A stretch of DNA of 64,000 nucleotides, taken from CAKZNE01 sp040222435. Lineage in GTDB: Bacteria > Bacteroidota > Bacteroidia > Flavobacteriales > Schleiferiaceae. The translations under genes were made by a program, and so were the position numbers. The stretch is taken from positions 1,860,001 through 1,924,000 of the forward strand of contig OZ243107.1 in the NCBI GenBank assembly GCA_965212245.1, read 5' to 3'. Below are positions 8,407-15,985 of the stretch, one piece after another. The stretch's first letter is position 1, and each line of letters begins with the position of its first letter. The notes under the pieces are model-generated. The model did not search any database. It was not told the DNA's origin and was given only the letters and a program-made list of their open reading frames with translations.

Positions 8407-8602
8407 GCGCCCAACGGTTTGGCTATGCGTAGTGCGGGATTTCAAGACAGTAACCTTTCAAGCCGCACAGACGGTAGCCAAAGCTGTGTCTTTGGGTTTA
8501 AATTTACTCATTAAACGTCAAAGCGCAGCTTTGGCGGGCTATGAAACACTTGCCTTTCCTTTACGATTGAACCCCGCATTAAGTATAGCTTTTGTTGGGC
8601 GC
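8407..8602 (-). repeat. attC-like site 2 with perfect core boxes
   Basis: GCCCAAC (8409-8415) and GTTGGGC (8594-8600) are exact complements and fit the integron core consensus RYYYAAC/GTTRRRY on either strand. Inside them GGCTATGCGTAGTGCGGG pairs imperfectly with CCCGCATTAAGTATAGC, giving an outer stem with unpaired bases, and an inner stem pairs TAGCCAAAGCTG with CAGCTTTGG-. About 195 bp in total. It begins 2 bp after the SymE-like stop and ends 8 bp before the next gene, exactly where a cassette boundary should fall. Confidence 0.72.
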
Positions 8603-8604
8603 AG

Positions 8605-8799
8605 TTATTCTTTTTTCTGTCCTTTGTGGAGTGTTATCGTCAGCTTGTTGTGCTGCTGTTCGATTTGGACTTGCTCCCCTTCTTTAAATCCCAATTCTTC
8701 CAACCATCTACCTTCAAGCCTGATTTCAGGAACAGTAGTATTATCCCACGTTCGGTAGCGGAACTTACGGTATATTTTCAATCTCCTGAATCGATTCAT
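8605..8799 (-). CDS. SymE-like toxin, 64 aa
   Basis: The stretch PEIRLEGRWLEELGFKEG followed by a short beta-rich end (KLTITL) matches the SymE toxin family, a small AbrB-like fold that condenses the nucleoid or cleaves RNA when overproduced. The N-terminus is basic (MNRFRRLKIYRKFRYR). In Bacteroidota such genes commonly sit beside an XRE gene, and here an XRE gene is divergent 96 bp away with shared operator-like repeats between them, pointing to toxin-antitoxin-like control. I see no antisense RNA promoter of the E. coli SymR kind. Confidence 0.7.
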   Translation of the reverse strand: MNRFRRLKIYRKFRYRTWDNTTVPEIRLEGRWLEELGFKEGEQVQIEQQHNKLTITLHKGQKKE

Positions 8800-8800
8800 T

Positions 8801-8873
8801 TGTCATATAACTATACGACAAAGCTATGAAAAGAAATTGAATTGTCAAACTTTAATATGACAAAACTGTCGTA
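8801..8873. promoter_or_regulatory. Operator cluster between symE-like and XRE genes
   Basis: Four copies of the half-site TGTCRTA occur in the 95-bp divergent gap. An inward pair, TGTCATA (8801-8807) and TACGACA (8814-8820), lies directly at the symE-like start. A second, outward-facing pair, TATGACA (8856-8862) and TGTCGTA (8867-8873), lies 22 bp before the XRE start. The arrangement fits autoregulation of both genes by the XRE protein. Confidence 0.65.
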
Positions 8874-8894
8874 TAATAAGCTGACATTTGAATC

Positions 8895-9110
8895 GTGACT
8901 AAGGATGAGCTTAAAAAGAAAATCGGTCAGCGCATTGTGGAGTTAAGAACCAAAAAGGGCTGGAGTCAATCTGACCTGGCAAGAGCTTGTAATAAAGACA
9001 GGCAAGCAATGGAGAAACTGGAGAATGGGAAGGTGAATCCTACGCTTTATTCGCTGTTAGAGATTTCAAAGGCTTTGGGAGTTGCGTTAGATAAACTGGT
9101 TAAGTTTTAG
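8895..9110 (+). CDS. XRE-family HTH regulator (putative antitoxin/autorepressor)
   Basis: The 71-aa protein is a single Cro/CI-type helix-turn-helix: IGQRIVELRTKKGWSQSDLA, KDRQAMEKLENGKVNPTLYS, LLEISKALGV. It starts at GTG (8895), preceded by a GACATTTG near-match to the -7 element. It is divergent from the SymE-like gene and converges with the TIR gene, whose stop codon overlaps its own. It most likely represses the symE-like promoter through the TGTCRTA half-sites. A C-terminal fragment of a close relative survives at 7004-7060. Confidence 0.85.
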   Translation: MTKDELKKKIGQRIVELRTKKGWSQSDLARACNKDRQAMEKLENGKVNPTLYSLLEISKALGVALDKLVKF

Positions 9111-9715
9111 GAGCCTTTGTGGTCAGTGAAGGGTTTCAGTTTCTCTTCTAGCTCCTTAATTTGCCTCTTATAACCTGCGATTGCCCCTTGATTTGTTGGC
9201 ATTGTATCGTAGCCTGCACCATCATCTGCTCCCGCTGAATATACCTCAGAATAATAATCCTCATATAGGGTGCTTAACTTCTCCTGCATTTCCTTCACCT
9301 CTTTTCTTTCTTTGCTGGCATTAAGGATTTCATCACAAATGACTTCAAATCCTCGATCAGTTGATATGCCCAGTTTTCCGGCCAATAGAGGCGAGTATTC
9401 AGTTATTTCTTTTGATGAAATTTGATGCCAAATAGGAAGGATTAGCTTTCTCTTTTCATCTATTTCACGTGAATAGAGGCCGTCAAGTTCATGTTGTGGC
9501 CATTCTTTTGAAAAGAATTTAGGACTAAGAACTACAACTGCAAAATCGCATTCATGAAGTCCTTCATTAATAGATCTCCTTAAACTATCTCCTAGGGTAA
9601 GTGAATACTCATCATACCAAATTTTTAACCCTCGTCTTTTCAAAGCTTCGGCAATTGGTCTAGCAACCTCATCCTTATCTTCACTTGCGTGACATACAAA
9701 GTACTTTAACATCAA
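9107..9715 (-). CDS. TIR-domain protein (putative NADase effector)
   Basis: The 202-aa protein opens with a TIR domain: KYFVCHASEDK, KIWYDEYSLTLGDSLR, CDFAVVVLSPKFF and WPQHELDGL, where Glu76 sits at the catalytic glutamate position of NAD-hydrolysing TIRs. Residues after about 135 are charged and helical and end in a coiled-coil-like segment (QIKELEEKLK). No membrane helix. It is the first gene on the minus strand after the attC-like core at 9749-9755 (34 bp), in the same cassette as the XRE/SymE pair. An anti-phage or abortive-infection role is inferred from the family. Confidence 0.83.
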   Translation of the reverse strand: MMLKYFVCHASEDKDEVARPIAEALKRRGLKIWYDEYSLTLGDSLRRSINEGLHECDFAVVVLSPKFFSKEWPQHELDGLYSREIDEKRKLILPIWHQISSKEITEYSPLLAGKLGISTDRGFEVICDEILNASKERKEVKEMQEKLSTLYEDYYSEVYSAGADDGAGYDTMPTNQGAIAGYKRQIKELEEKLKPFTDHKGS

Positions 9716-9748
9716 CTATTATTTTATTACTCAAATTTCGGCAATTGC

Positions 9749-9878
9749 GCCCAACGGTTTGCATATGGCTTGTGGCGGTTTCGAAGCACTTCCCTGTCCA
9801 CCGAAACCAAACTTGACTACGGAGCGAAAACCTTGCTGGTAGCCGTTCACCCGCCATAAGCTATATGCGTTGTTGTAG
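9749..9878 (-). repeat. attC-like site 1
   Basis: On the minus strand the site ends in a consensus core GTTGGGC (9755-9749). The outer arms GCATATGGCTTGTGGCGG (9761-9778) and CCGCCATAAGCTATATGC (9851-9868) pair at 16 of 18 positions, and inner GGTTTCG (9777-9783) pairs with CGAAACC (9802-9808). The far core is weaker (CCTACAACAACG). It sits 15 bp after the stop of the hydrolase gene. A near-identical copy occupies 6889-7008. Confidence 0.7.
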
Positions 9879-9892
9879 GTAGTTGTTTTTTT

Positions 9893-10576
9893 TTATAGTC
9901 CATTTAAAATCTCTGTCAGTTTTTTTGTTTCGGATAGCATTGGCCAATGTCCGCCCTTTAGTTCATAAAATTCTACATCTCCATAAACTGATTTCTGCTT
10001 GTCCGATAGGTTGAGCTTTCCACCAATAAATATTGATTTAACCTTAATCTCGTCCGACTTGATATTTGCTTTGTCTTGTACGCTTTTTGCAGGGTGGTCA
10101 ATTAAATTTTTGTTTAAATATTCCACCTGTTCCTTTGTCATATGCGACTGCTGTCTTAATTCTTCAAGTTTTGGTGGTGGCCAACTTCCATTATTTTCTT
10201 TAATCGCTTGGTTTTCTTCTTTTTGGTCGAGCCCTGCACCTTGAAAGAGGTTTTGTCCATCAATCGGTAAAAAAGCTTCTATAAAAATCAATTGCGAGAT
10301 TTTATCTGGTATTTGGTCAGCTACTTGTCCAATTACAAAACCTGAATAGCTGTGGCCAACGAGTGTCAAGTCGGATAAACTATTGTTTGCGACAAACTCT
10401 TTAACGTTATCTACGTGGTCTTGAAGGCCCACATCTTTATTGGCATTTTGAGATTCCAACCCACTTAATGTGATTGACAATACTTTATGGTTTAGTCTTT
10501 CGAGATTTTCTTTTAAATCACTCCAAATCCACTTTCCCATCCAAGCTCCTGGAACAAGTAAGAATATCTTTTTCAT
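9893..10576 (-). CDS. Alpha/beta hydrolase
   Basis: The 227-aa cytoplasmic protein opens with FLLVPGAWMGKWIW (oxyanion-hole region), has the nucleophile elbow GHSYSG near residue 94 and a C-terminal GGHWPM histidine. This is the pattern of salicylate-esterase/HNL-like small hydrolases often found as mobile passengers. The substrate is unknown. It is the cassette nearest the recombinase, bounded by a GTTGTAGG core at 10616-10622 and by attC-like site 1. Its AT content is higher than that of the polyamine operon next door. Confidence 0.85.
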   Translation of the reverse strand: MKKIFLLVPGAWMGKWIWSDLKENLERLNHKVLSITLSGLESQNANKDVGLQDHVDNVKEFVANNSLSDLTLVGHSYSGFVIGQVADQIPDKISQLIFIEAFLPIDGQNLFQGAGLDQKEENQAIKENNGSWPPPKLEELRQQSHMTKEQVEYLNKNLIDHPAKSVQDKANIKSDEIKVKSIFIGGKLNLSDKQKSVYGDVEFYELKGGHWPMLSETKKLTEILNGL

Positions 10577-10614
10577 TTTATTTCCTTTTATGTAGAATGT
10601 TTTTTTTTCAATTA

Positions 10615-10649
10615 CCTACAACGTATGGATAAAGTAATATGTACTTTAT
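10615..10649. promoter_or_regulatory. attI-like recombination site candidate
   Basis: ATAAAGTA (10629-10636) and TACTTTAT (10642-10649) form a perfect inverted repeat with a 5-bp centre. Next to it, CCTACAACG on the plus strand is CGTTGTAGG on the minus strand, the same core that flanks the far end of the first cassette (GTTGTAGG, 9872-9879). A palindromic recombinase-binding site beside the first cassette, within 85 bp of the recombinase stop, is what an integration site would look like. Function is inferred. Confidence 0.45.
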
Positions 10650-10699
10650 TTACTATTAGTGGTTTGGTTTTTAATTAACTGACTGTCAATTGCTAAGTC

Positions 10700-11815
10700 T
10701 TAATTTTTGTAGTCTAGTGGGCTTACAAGTTTTGCAAGAGCCAAATTACTGACATGAGTATAAATTTCAGTGGTTTTACTGCTATCGTGTCCTAATAAAC
10801 TCTGTATGTAACGGAGGTCTACACCTTGTTCAAGCATATGAGTGGCAAAGCTATGTCTCAAAACATGGCTGCTAATTTTTTCTGAAATTCCAGCTTGTAT
10901 GGCAATTCTTTTTAAGAAGCTATTCACGCTATGAGTGCTGTAGCGTGCACGTGCCGGGCCTTCCACTACAAAATAATTGGGCTTGTAAGCCTGAAGGTAT
11001 TCTTTTAACAGAGCTTTAGTGGTATTCGCCAATAGGGTGGTACGGTCTTTTTTCCCTTTGCCGCCTCTCACAAATATCTGATTACGGTCATAGGAAATAT
11101 CTTTTTTCCGTAATCGAACTAGTTCACCTACGCGCAACCCTGAACTGTACATTAAAGCGATAATAGTTTTATGTTTAAGGTTTTCCGTTGCCGCCAGTAT
11201 TCGCAGTATTTCTTCCTTACTGAGTATTACCGGTAGACGTTTTTCCTTGCGTGGGCGGTCAATGCGGTAAATTCTCCGTTCTCTTTCCAAAACCTTTTCA
11301 AGATAGAATTTGATTGCATTTATGGCTTGGTTTTGGCTGCTTCTGGAAACCTTTCTTGTAGTTACCAGGTAATCCATGTAAGCGGTAATTTGTTCTTCCT
11401 GAATATCCTGGGGGTTAATATCCCGGTAATTGAGAAAAGCTTTAAAATGAGATCGGTAACCAGCTATGGTGCTTGGGCTGTAGCGCATTTGCCTTAGCTT
11501 AGCAACGTATAGTTCTAATATGGATGTATACTTTGCATTGATTGTGGAGTCAATAGTTTTCTTTATTGTAATGTCAGCAGATTTTTGAAGTGCAGAAATG
11601 TCTACCCAGGCTTTATTTCGGAAGGTGCTAAATAGTTTGGTTAGAATGCCTTCTTCATTGAGCACATACCAACAGCGGTTACTCTGGCTCCATAAAGCGG
11701 GTAGCTCTTTGGTTAATTTAACCAGTTCCCGGTCGTAATCAAACCGTAGGGCCAGACAGTTTTTTCCTCGGTGTATAAGATGTTCTACTCGTATAATTGT
11801 GGTTAAAGCAGGCAT
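10700..11815 (-). CDS. Tyrosine recombinase, IntI-like
   Basis: The 371-aa protein has an extra N-terminal domain (about 1-90), a SAM-like core-binding domain (95-180) and a catalytic domain with Arg228 (SSGLRVGELVRLR), a GGKGKKDR loop, His317 and Arg320 (HVLRHSFATHML), His343 (LLGHDSSKTTE) and Tyr352 (IYTHV). The ending VSPLD resembles that of integron integrases and is not seen in XerC/XerD. The extra helix inserted in classical IntI between the second and third patches is absent. It lies 25 bp downstream of the AdoMet decarboxylase gene on the same strand and could be co-transcribed. Confidence 0.9.
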   Translation of the reverse strand: MPALTTIIRVEHLIHRGKNCLALRFDYDRELVKLTKELPALWSQSNRCWYVLNEEGILTKLFSTFRNKAWVDISALQKSADITIKKTIDSTINAKYTSILELYVAKLRQMRYSPSTIAGYRSHFKAFLNYRDINPQDIQEEQITAYMDYLVTTRKVSRSSQNQAINAIKFYLEKVLERERRIYRIDRPRKEKRLPVILSKEEILRILAATENLKHKTIIALMYSSGLRVGELVRLRKKDISYDRNQIFVRGGKGKKDRTTLLANTTKALLKEYLQAYKPNYFVVEGPARARYSTHSVNSFLKRIAIQAGISEKISSHVLRHSFATHMLEQGVDLRYIQSLLGHDSSKTTEIYTHVSNLALAKLVSPLDYKN

Positions 11816-11840
11816 AACTTAAAACTACAAAAAAAGCAAG

Positions 11841-12164
11841 TTAACCCACCTGTAATGAACTCTCCAGTATTTCTGCTTTCGTAAACAGCTGATTAAATTC
11901 CTCCATAAAAATAGTGTTCATGGTTTCGGAGCAGCCGCTCAGCTCTACATAGGTTTTGCTTTCTTCCGGAAAGGTGTGCAGCGCCAGGTGGCTTTCTGAG
12001 AGGAGCCAAATGCAGGTGTAGCCCTGCGGCTTAAAATGATGTTCGCTAAAGTTTACCATACCATAACCGGCTTTAGTCAGCAGGTCTTTAAACAGGGGTG
12101 CCAGTTGCTGCGGATCGGTAAGACGTATCCAGGCGCGGTAGTTGTAAATTTGAACCTTATCCAT
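11841..12164 (-). CDS. speD: S-adenosylmethionine decarboxylase proenzyme (SpeD/SpeH type)
   Basis: The 107-aa protein carries the self-cleavage and active-site motif LSESHLALHTFPE: Glu57-Ser58 is the expected cleavage site that yields the pyruvoyl group, His63 follows, and Cys78 in LSGCS fits the catalytic cysteine. The enzyme makes decarboxylated AdoMet, the aminopropyl donor for spermidine. It is about 10-20 residues shorter than typical bacterial forms. It directly follows the aminopropyltransferase gene (5 bp), so donor-maker and user are made together. Confidence 0.88.
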   Translation of the reverse strand: MDKVQIYNYRAWIRLTDPQQLAPLFKDLLTKAGYGMVNFSEHHFKPQGYTCIWLLSESHLALHTFPEESKTYVELSGCSETMNTIFMEEFNQLFTKAEILESSLQVG

Positions 12165-12169
12165 AGCGT

Positions 12170-13714
12170 TTAGTAAAGATCCCAGTTGCCGTTGAGGTAA
12201 TAGCGGTACAGCACCGGATGTTGTATGCGGTTAATGGCTGCCGTATCAGTGGGGATATAAATGTTTTTTCCAAAAGAGGTCATGAGTTGCATAGCCTCAT
12301 GGTTGATCCATTGGGTTTCCACATTCTCAAAATGTAATTGTTGTAATCGTTCCTTCAATGCGGTACGGTCTGGTGTTGGCCTGGTACCCAATATCCAGCC
12401 CCATTCGCCCAGGGTAATGACCTGGTTGTGGAGTTTAGCGGTTTCAAAACCGGCAGCGGCCATGGTGCGGTTAATGCACAAAAAGGCCCGGGTGGCGTAG
12501 TAAGGGCTGCCGGCCTGGGTGATCATCATACCCTGTGGGCGCAGGCTGCGGTAACACAGACTGTAAAATTCTTCAGTATACAAGCGGTTTAGCTCCACAG
12601 AGCGCGGATCGGGGAGATCTACAATGATCACATCGTAAAAGTCCCGGGTTTTTTCCAGGTAATTAAAACCATCGGTATTGATGATGCGCACCTTCTCATG
12701 ATTCAGCGCATTTTTATTGAGATCGGTAAGAATGGGGTGTTGCCGGCCCAGGTTGGTCATTACCGAATCCAGATCAATAAGGGTGATGTGTTGTACTTCC
12801 TGGTATTTCAGGATTTCGCGCACAGCACAGCCGTCACCGCCACCCAGCACCAGTACATCTTTTTTCTGTTTAGCCAGTTGCATGATGGGGTGCACCAGTG
12901 GTTCATGGTATTTATCCTCATCCAGGGTGCTGAGTTGCTGATTGCCGTTAAGGAACAGCCAGTAATGATCTTTCCACTGCGTCATCACAATACGTTGATA
13001 GCGCGATTGTTTGGCGTATACGATCTTATCTTTATAGCGGGCCTGCTCACCAAAAAGGATAATAGGCTGGGCCAGGAATAGGCCGGCCACAATAACTATA
13101 GTGATCAACCCTCCGGAGGCCGTTATCCAGCCGCGGGTTTGTGCCGGTACTTCCTTTCGCACGGTATACAGCAGTACAAGCGCTACAATAAGGTTGATGC
13201 ACCCGAGCACAAAAGGCGTGTAGGTAAGACCCAGGTAAGGAAGGCCTACAAAGGCAAAGAAAAGACCACCCACCAGGCTGCCGAGATAATCTTTTTCCAT
13301 AACGCTGGCCACGTTTACCTTCAGACTTTCAAACTTTTCATTCAGGCGGATCACCAGGGGGATTTCCAAACCTATGAGTGTGCCAATGGCAATGCTGAGG
13401 GTATAAATAAAGAAACCGTCATAATCTGAAAAGCCGGCTACCGTGTAGGCAAAGAGGGAAGAGAAGGATACCAGTATACTCAGCGCAAACTCCACCCAAA
13501 TAAAGGTGACCAATAAGTTGCCGTCCAGATACTTGCTGAGGCGGCTACCCAGCCCCATGGAAAACAGCATCACTGATACAATGAGCGACCATTGTACGGC
13601 AGAATCGCCCAGGAAATAGGTAGCCAAAGTGGAGAGGATGTACTCCGCCACAATGCCGGACAGGCCGGTAGCAAAAAGGGCTAACTTTAATATGGGTGAT
13701 TTGCCGGCTGCCAC
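12170..13714 (-). CDS. Membrane-fused spermidine synthase (polyamine aminopropyltransferase)
   Basis: Residues 1-215 contain about seven hydrophobic helices. The C-terminal half is a SpeE-type aminopropyltransferase: VLGGGDGCAVREIL (AdoMet-binding loop), HITLIDLD, IINTDGF and DVIIVDLPDP. The membrane-fused form is known from PspA/DUF350-type gene neighbourhoods and differs from soluble SpeE. It likely makes spermidine or a related aminopropyl product at the inner membrane. It is coupled to DUF350 upstream (4 bp) and AdoMet decarboxylase downstream (5 bp). Confidence 0.9.
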   Translation of the reverse strand: MAAGKSPILKLALFATGLSGIVAEYILSTLATYFLGDSAVQWSLIVSVMLFSMGLGSRLSKYLDGNLLVTFIWVEFALSILVSFSSLFAYTVAGFSDYDGFFIYTLSIAIGTLIGLEIPLVIRLNEKFESLKVNVASVMEKDYLGSLVGGLFFAFVGLPYLGLTYTPFVLGCINLIVALVLLYTVRKEVPAQTRGWITASGGLITIVIVAGLFLAQPIILFGEQARYKDKIVYAKQSRYQRIVMTQWKDHYWLFLNGNQQLSTLDEDKYHEPLVHPIMQLAKQKKDVLVLGGGDGCAVREILKYQEVQHITLIDLDSVMTNLGRQHPILTDLNKNALNHEKVRIINTDGFNYLEKTRDFYDVIIVDLPDPRSVELNRLYTEEFYSLCYRSLRPQGMMITQAGSPYYATRAFLCINRTMAAAGFETAKLHNQVITLGEWGWILGTRPTPDRTALKERLQQLHFENVETQWINHEAMQLMTSFGKNIYIPTDTAAINRIQHPVLYRYYLNGNWDLY

Positions 13715-13718
13715 AGGC

Positions 13719-14600
13719 TTAAATACACCAAATGATCAGCATAGAACCGCCAATGTAGCCCAGGGCTTCAATAACCGAAGCGCCCACATTGGGCTTTTCC
13801 TGCTTGGCTATTTCATCACTGAGGCTGCGTCCGGGTAACAAAATACGGTCTACCAGGGTACGCATCAGCGGCAGGATGATCAATCCCAGCCCGGCTTCAT
13901 AACCCACTTCCATAAGCGTGTCGTTCCAGTTTTCAAAGTCACCCATCAGCGCATGACGGATGAGGTTACCCATAGCAATCATGGCCCCGGCAAAGCCTAT
14001 GCCTACGGCTATATTGTCTTTTTCAATGTGTTCGTGAATGTCATAAGGCACCAGCTTGTTATATAAAGTTTCGGTGATCACCATCAGCAGTTGCCCTATC
14101 AGCCAATAGGCCAAAGCGGTATAGATACCAAACTGCAGGTCGCCACTTTCTCCCGTAATAGCCCCGAAGATGATAAGCCCCGAAGCCAGGTAATTGGCAC
14201 CTTCAATTATACCGGTACCGGCATTGCGGTCGGTAATGATCTCTTTCCAAACCGAGAATTTACGCAGTACCAGCCGATCTGTAATTACGGATGATACATT
14301 GAGCAATACGATGGCCAGTACGCCAAAAATGGCCATGTCTGTCAGGTCGGTAACTAAACCCAGGGAGGGGCCATATACGGCACTGCCCACGGCCATAAGG
14401 AGGCCGGCAAAATAACCGGCATAGGAAAAGGCAAAGGCCAGGTTATCCGTTTCGGTTAGTTCATGGTCAATACGGATGCTGCGTTTGACCAGGCGAAAAA
14501 CCACCTTACCTACCCACAGCAGTATGAGGCAGGCGGAAAGGTAAATGAGGAAGAGCAGTATATCGTTGAGCCATTCGTTGTCTACAAGTATGGTTGTCAT
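13719..14600 (-). CDS. DUF350-family membrane protein (YjfL-like)
   Basis: The 293-aa protein has eight or so hydrophobic helices in two similar halves, each with the Gly-rich G-GFAGAMIAMG / SYAGYFAGLLMAVG type helix seen in DUF350 proteins. DUF350 (E. coli YjfL) occurs beside PspA-like, DUF4178 and spermidine-synthase genes across bacteria. The molecular role is unknown; a membrane channel or sensor linked to envelope stress is a reasonable guess. It is in the middle of a five-gene minus-strand operon. Confidence 0.82.
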   Translation of the reverse strand: MTTILVDNEWLNDILLFLIYLSACLILLWVGKVVFRLVKRSIRIDHELTETDNLAFAFSYAGYFAGLLMAVGSAVYGPSLGLVTDLTDMAIFGVLAIVLLNVSSVITDRLVLRKFSVWKEIITDRNAGTGIIEGANYLASGLIIFGAITGESGDLQFGIYTALAYWLIGQLLMVITETLYNKLVPYDIHEHIEKDNIAVGIGFAGAMIAMGNLIRHALMGDFENWNDTLMEVGYEAGLGLIILPLMRTLVDRILLPGRSLSDEIAKQEKPNVGASVIEALGYIGGSMLIIWCI

Positions 14601-14623
14601 AAGGCTTTGTGTTTTTAGCTTGA

Positions 14624-15388
14624 TTATTTACCTCCTCCAAATCCGCGGGAACGGGAGCTGGAACGGCTGCGGAAACGGGAATTGGAACGAGAGCGGCTGG
14701 CGCTTTGCTTTACACGACTGCGCACACGCTGTTTGAAGGCGGAGCTGCGACCATTCCAACGGGAGCTGCGGTTGTTTTGGGTGGTATGAGTGCCACTGGT
14801 ACCAAAGCGGGTGCCGCCACCATTGCCCCGGCCGTAGTAGGTGCGGCCGCGGGGGTAGTAATTCCTGCGGTAATCATTCCATCCACCATAATATATAGGT
14901 CCGTAACCGTAGCCCAACATGCTGCGCATAAAGGCATACTGCCCGTAAAAGGCCCAAAAGCTGGTACCATCTGATTGTTTTTCCCACTTACCGTACTTCT
15001 CATTACCTACGTAGTTGTTGTATCCGGGTGGAGAGACTTTCTTTTCTACCTTACCATCTGTTTTGGTCACCAGGGCCATGCCCATATCGTTCACATGGCT
15101 TTCAAAGTACTGCGGACTTACGGCCATCCAGTCGGTCATCTTTTCTTCAAGGGTGTCCCGGCCTTGCGGCTGGTACAAAATGCGGTACTGGTGGCGGTAC
15201 TGATCCTGGTCTTCCTGGTAATCCATATCGTAAAGGATAATGGAAAGCTCAGGCGACTGGGTGTAGTCGCGCACCAGGTTGTCAACCGGTTCTTTGGTAA
15301 AAGAGCGTTGCGAACCATTGCTGCAGGCGGTAGCCAGAAGAAGGCCGGTACATGCGGCCAGGGCAAAACGCAAAAATTGGGTGGTCAT
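14624..15388 (-). CDS. Lipoprotein with Arg/Ser-rich C-terminal tail
   Basis: A lipobox, LLATACSNG, near residue 22 predicts outer- or inner-membrane lipid anchoring. The middle 130 residues are folded-looking (YRILYQPQGRDTLEEKMTD, Trp/Tyr/Gly-rich YGYGPIYYGGWND), and the last 80 residues are a low-complexity Arg-Ser tract ending RGFGGGK. The position between DUF4178 and DUF350 genes matches small lipoproteins (DUF4247-like) of the same systems in other phyla, but the sequence itself does not prove that family. The basic tail might bind acidic envelope polymers. Confidence 0.65.
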   Translation of the reverse strand: MTTQFLRFALAACTGLLLATACSNGSQRSFTKEPVDNLVRDYTQSPELSIILYDMDYQEDQDQYRHQYRILYQPQGRDTLEEKMTDWMAVSPQYFESHVNDMGMALVTKTDGKVEKKVSPPGYNNYVGNEKYGKWEKQSDGTSFWAFYGQYAFMRSMLGYGYGPIYYGGWNDYRRNYYPRGRTYYGRGNGGGTRFGTSGTHTTQNNRSSRWNGRSSAFKQRVRSRVKQSASRSRSNSRFRSRSSSRSRGFGGGK

Positions 15389-15436
15389 AACGTATGGTTT
15401 TTCAGTTTTGACGGCTTAACTGCGAAAGTAGCCATC

Positions 15437-15985
15437 TCATTTTTGTTCGCGGGGCAGAATGTTGGAGATCTCAAACTCTTTAAGCACCTTACCATAGGCA
15501 GCTTCAAAAGAACGATCATCCCACTGCTCCACCGTCAGGGTATATTTACCGGAATCATCCTGGTAATCCCAGGCGATGAACTCTTCCCAGTCTTCCTGAG
15601 AATCAGAAGGTAGTTCGCGGAAATAGCCGGGTGACTCTTTTTCCAGGTAAAACTCCATACCCTCGTACTTCAGTGTTTCAGGAGGTTTTTCATTTTCCAT
15701 AATGAGGTTGGGCAGGTCTTTCTGCAGGCTGCGTACCTTTATCTTTTGCATAAGCACCATCTCCAGTTCATCATCTTCTTCCACGCTGAGGTAGCGTTTT
15801 TCAGAACCGTCCGACACCTGGAACTCGCGGGTGAAGTTGTTGCTGCCCCAGTCGTACTCATACACTTTGGTTACTTCCCAGCTGCGCAGGTCGTACTCAA
15901 ATACATAACCCTGGTTGAGATCACGCACGGTACGGCTCAATGGTTTAGGCTCTTCTTTTTTCTTTTTATTAAACAGGTTGAACAT
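15437..15985 (-). CDS. DUF4178-domain protein
   Basis: The 182-aa cytoplasmic protein begins MFNLFNKKKKEEPKPLSRT and continues with GYVFEYDLRSWEVTKVYEYDW, a beta-rich module characteristic of DUF4178, repeated loosely in the second half. It is probably the first gene of the polyamine/DUF350 operon (48 bp to the lipoprotein gene). In other genomes DUF4178 genes travel with DUF350 and spermidine synthase. Function unknown. Confidence 0.72.
   Translation of the reverse strand: MFNLFNKKKKEEPKPLSRTVRDLNQGYVFEYDLRSWEVTKVYEYDWGSNNFTREFQVSDGSEKRYLSVEEDDELEMVLMQKIKVRSLQKDLPNLIMENEKPPETLKYEGMEFYLEKESPGYFRELPSDSQEDWEEFIAWDYQDDSGKYTLTVEQWDDRSFEAAYGKVLKEFEISNILPREQK

Larger units (their letters stand above)
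6889..11815 (-). mobile_element. Integron-like cassette array with tyrosine recombinase
   Basis: Three attC-like imperfect hairpins (6889-7008, 8407-8602, 9749-9878) separate gene groups that run mostly on the minus strand, and an IntI-like recombinase (10700-11815) lies at the head of the array. On the minus strand two of the hairpins end in AAACCGTTGGGCGCAATT, so the G^TTGGGC core and the first bases of the next cassette are the same. Cassettes in order: alpha/beta hydrolase; TIR plus XRE/SymE; 89-aa protein plus SIR2-like. The recombinase faces the array with its 3' end, unlike class 1 integrons. Integron behaviour is inferred from structure only. Confidence 0.6.

Noticed and set aside
7057..9715. 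Thoeris system (TIR plus SIR2)
   Set aside because: The TIR and SIR2-like genes are in different cassettes, and the SIR2-like protein shows no recognisable SLOG domain of ThsA.
10700..11815. Classical IntI integrase
   Set aside because: The IntI-specific inserted helix between patches II and III is absent, so I only call it IntI-like.
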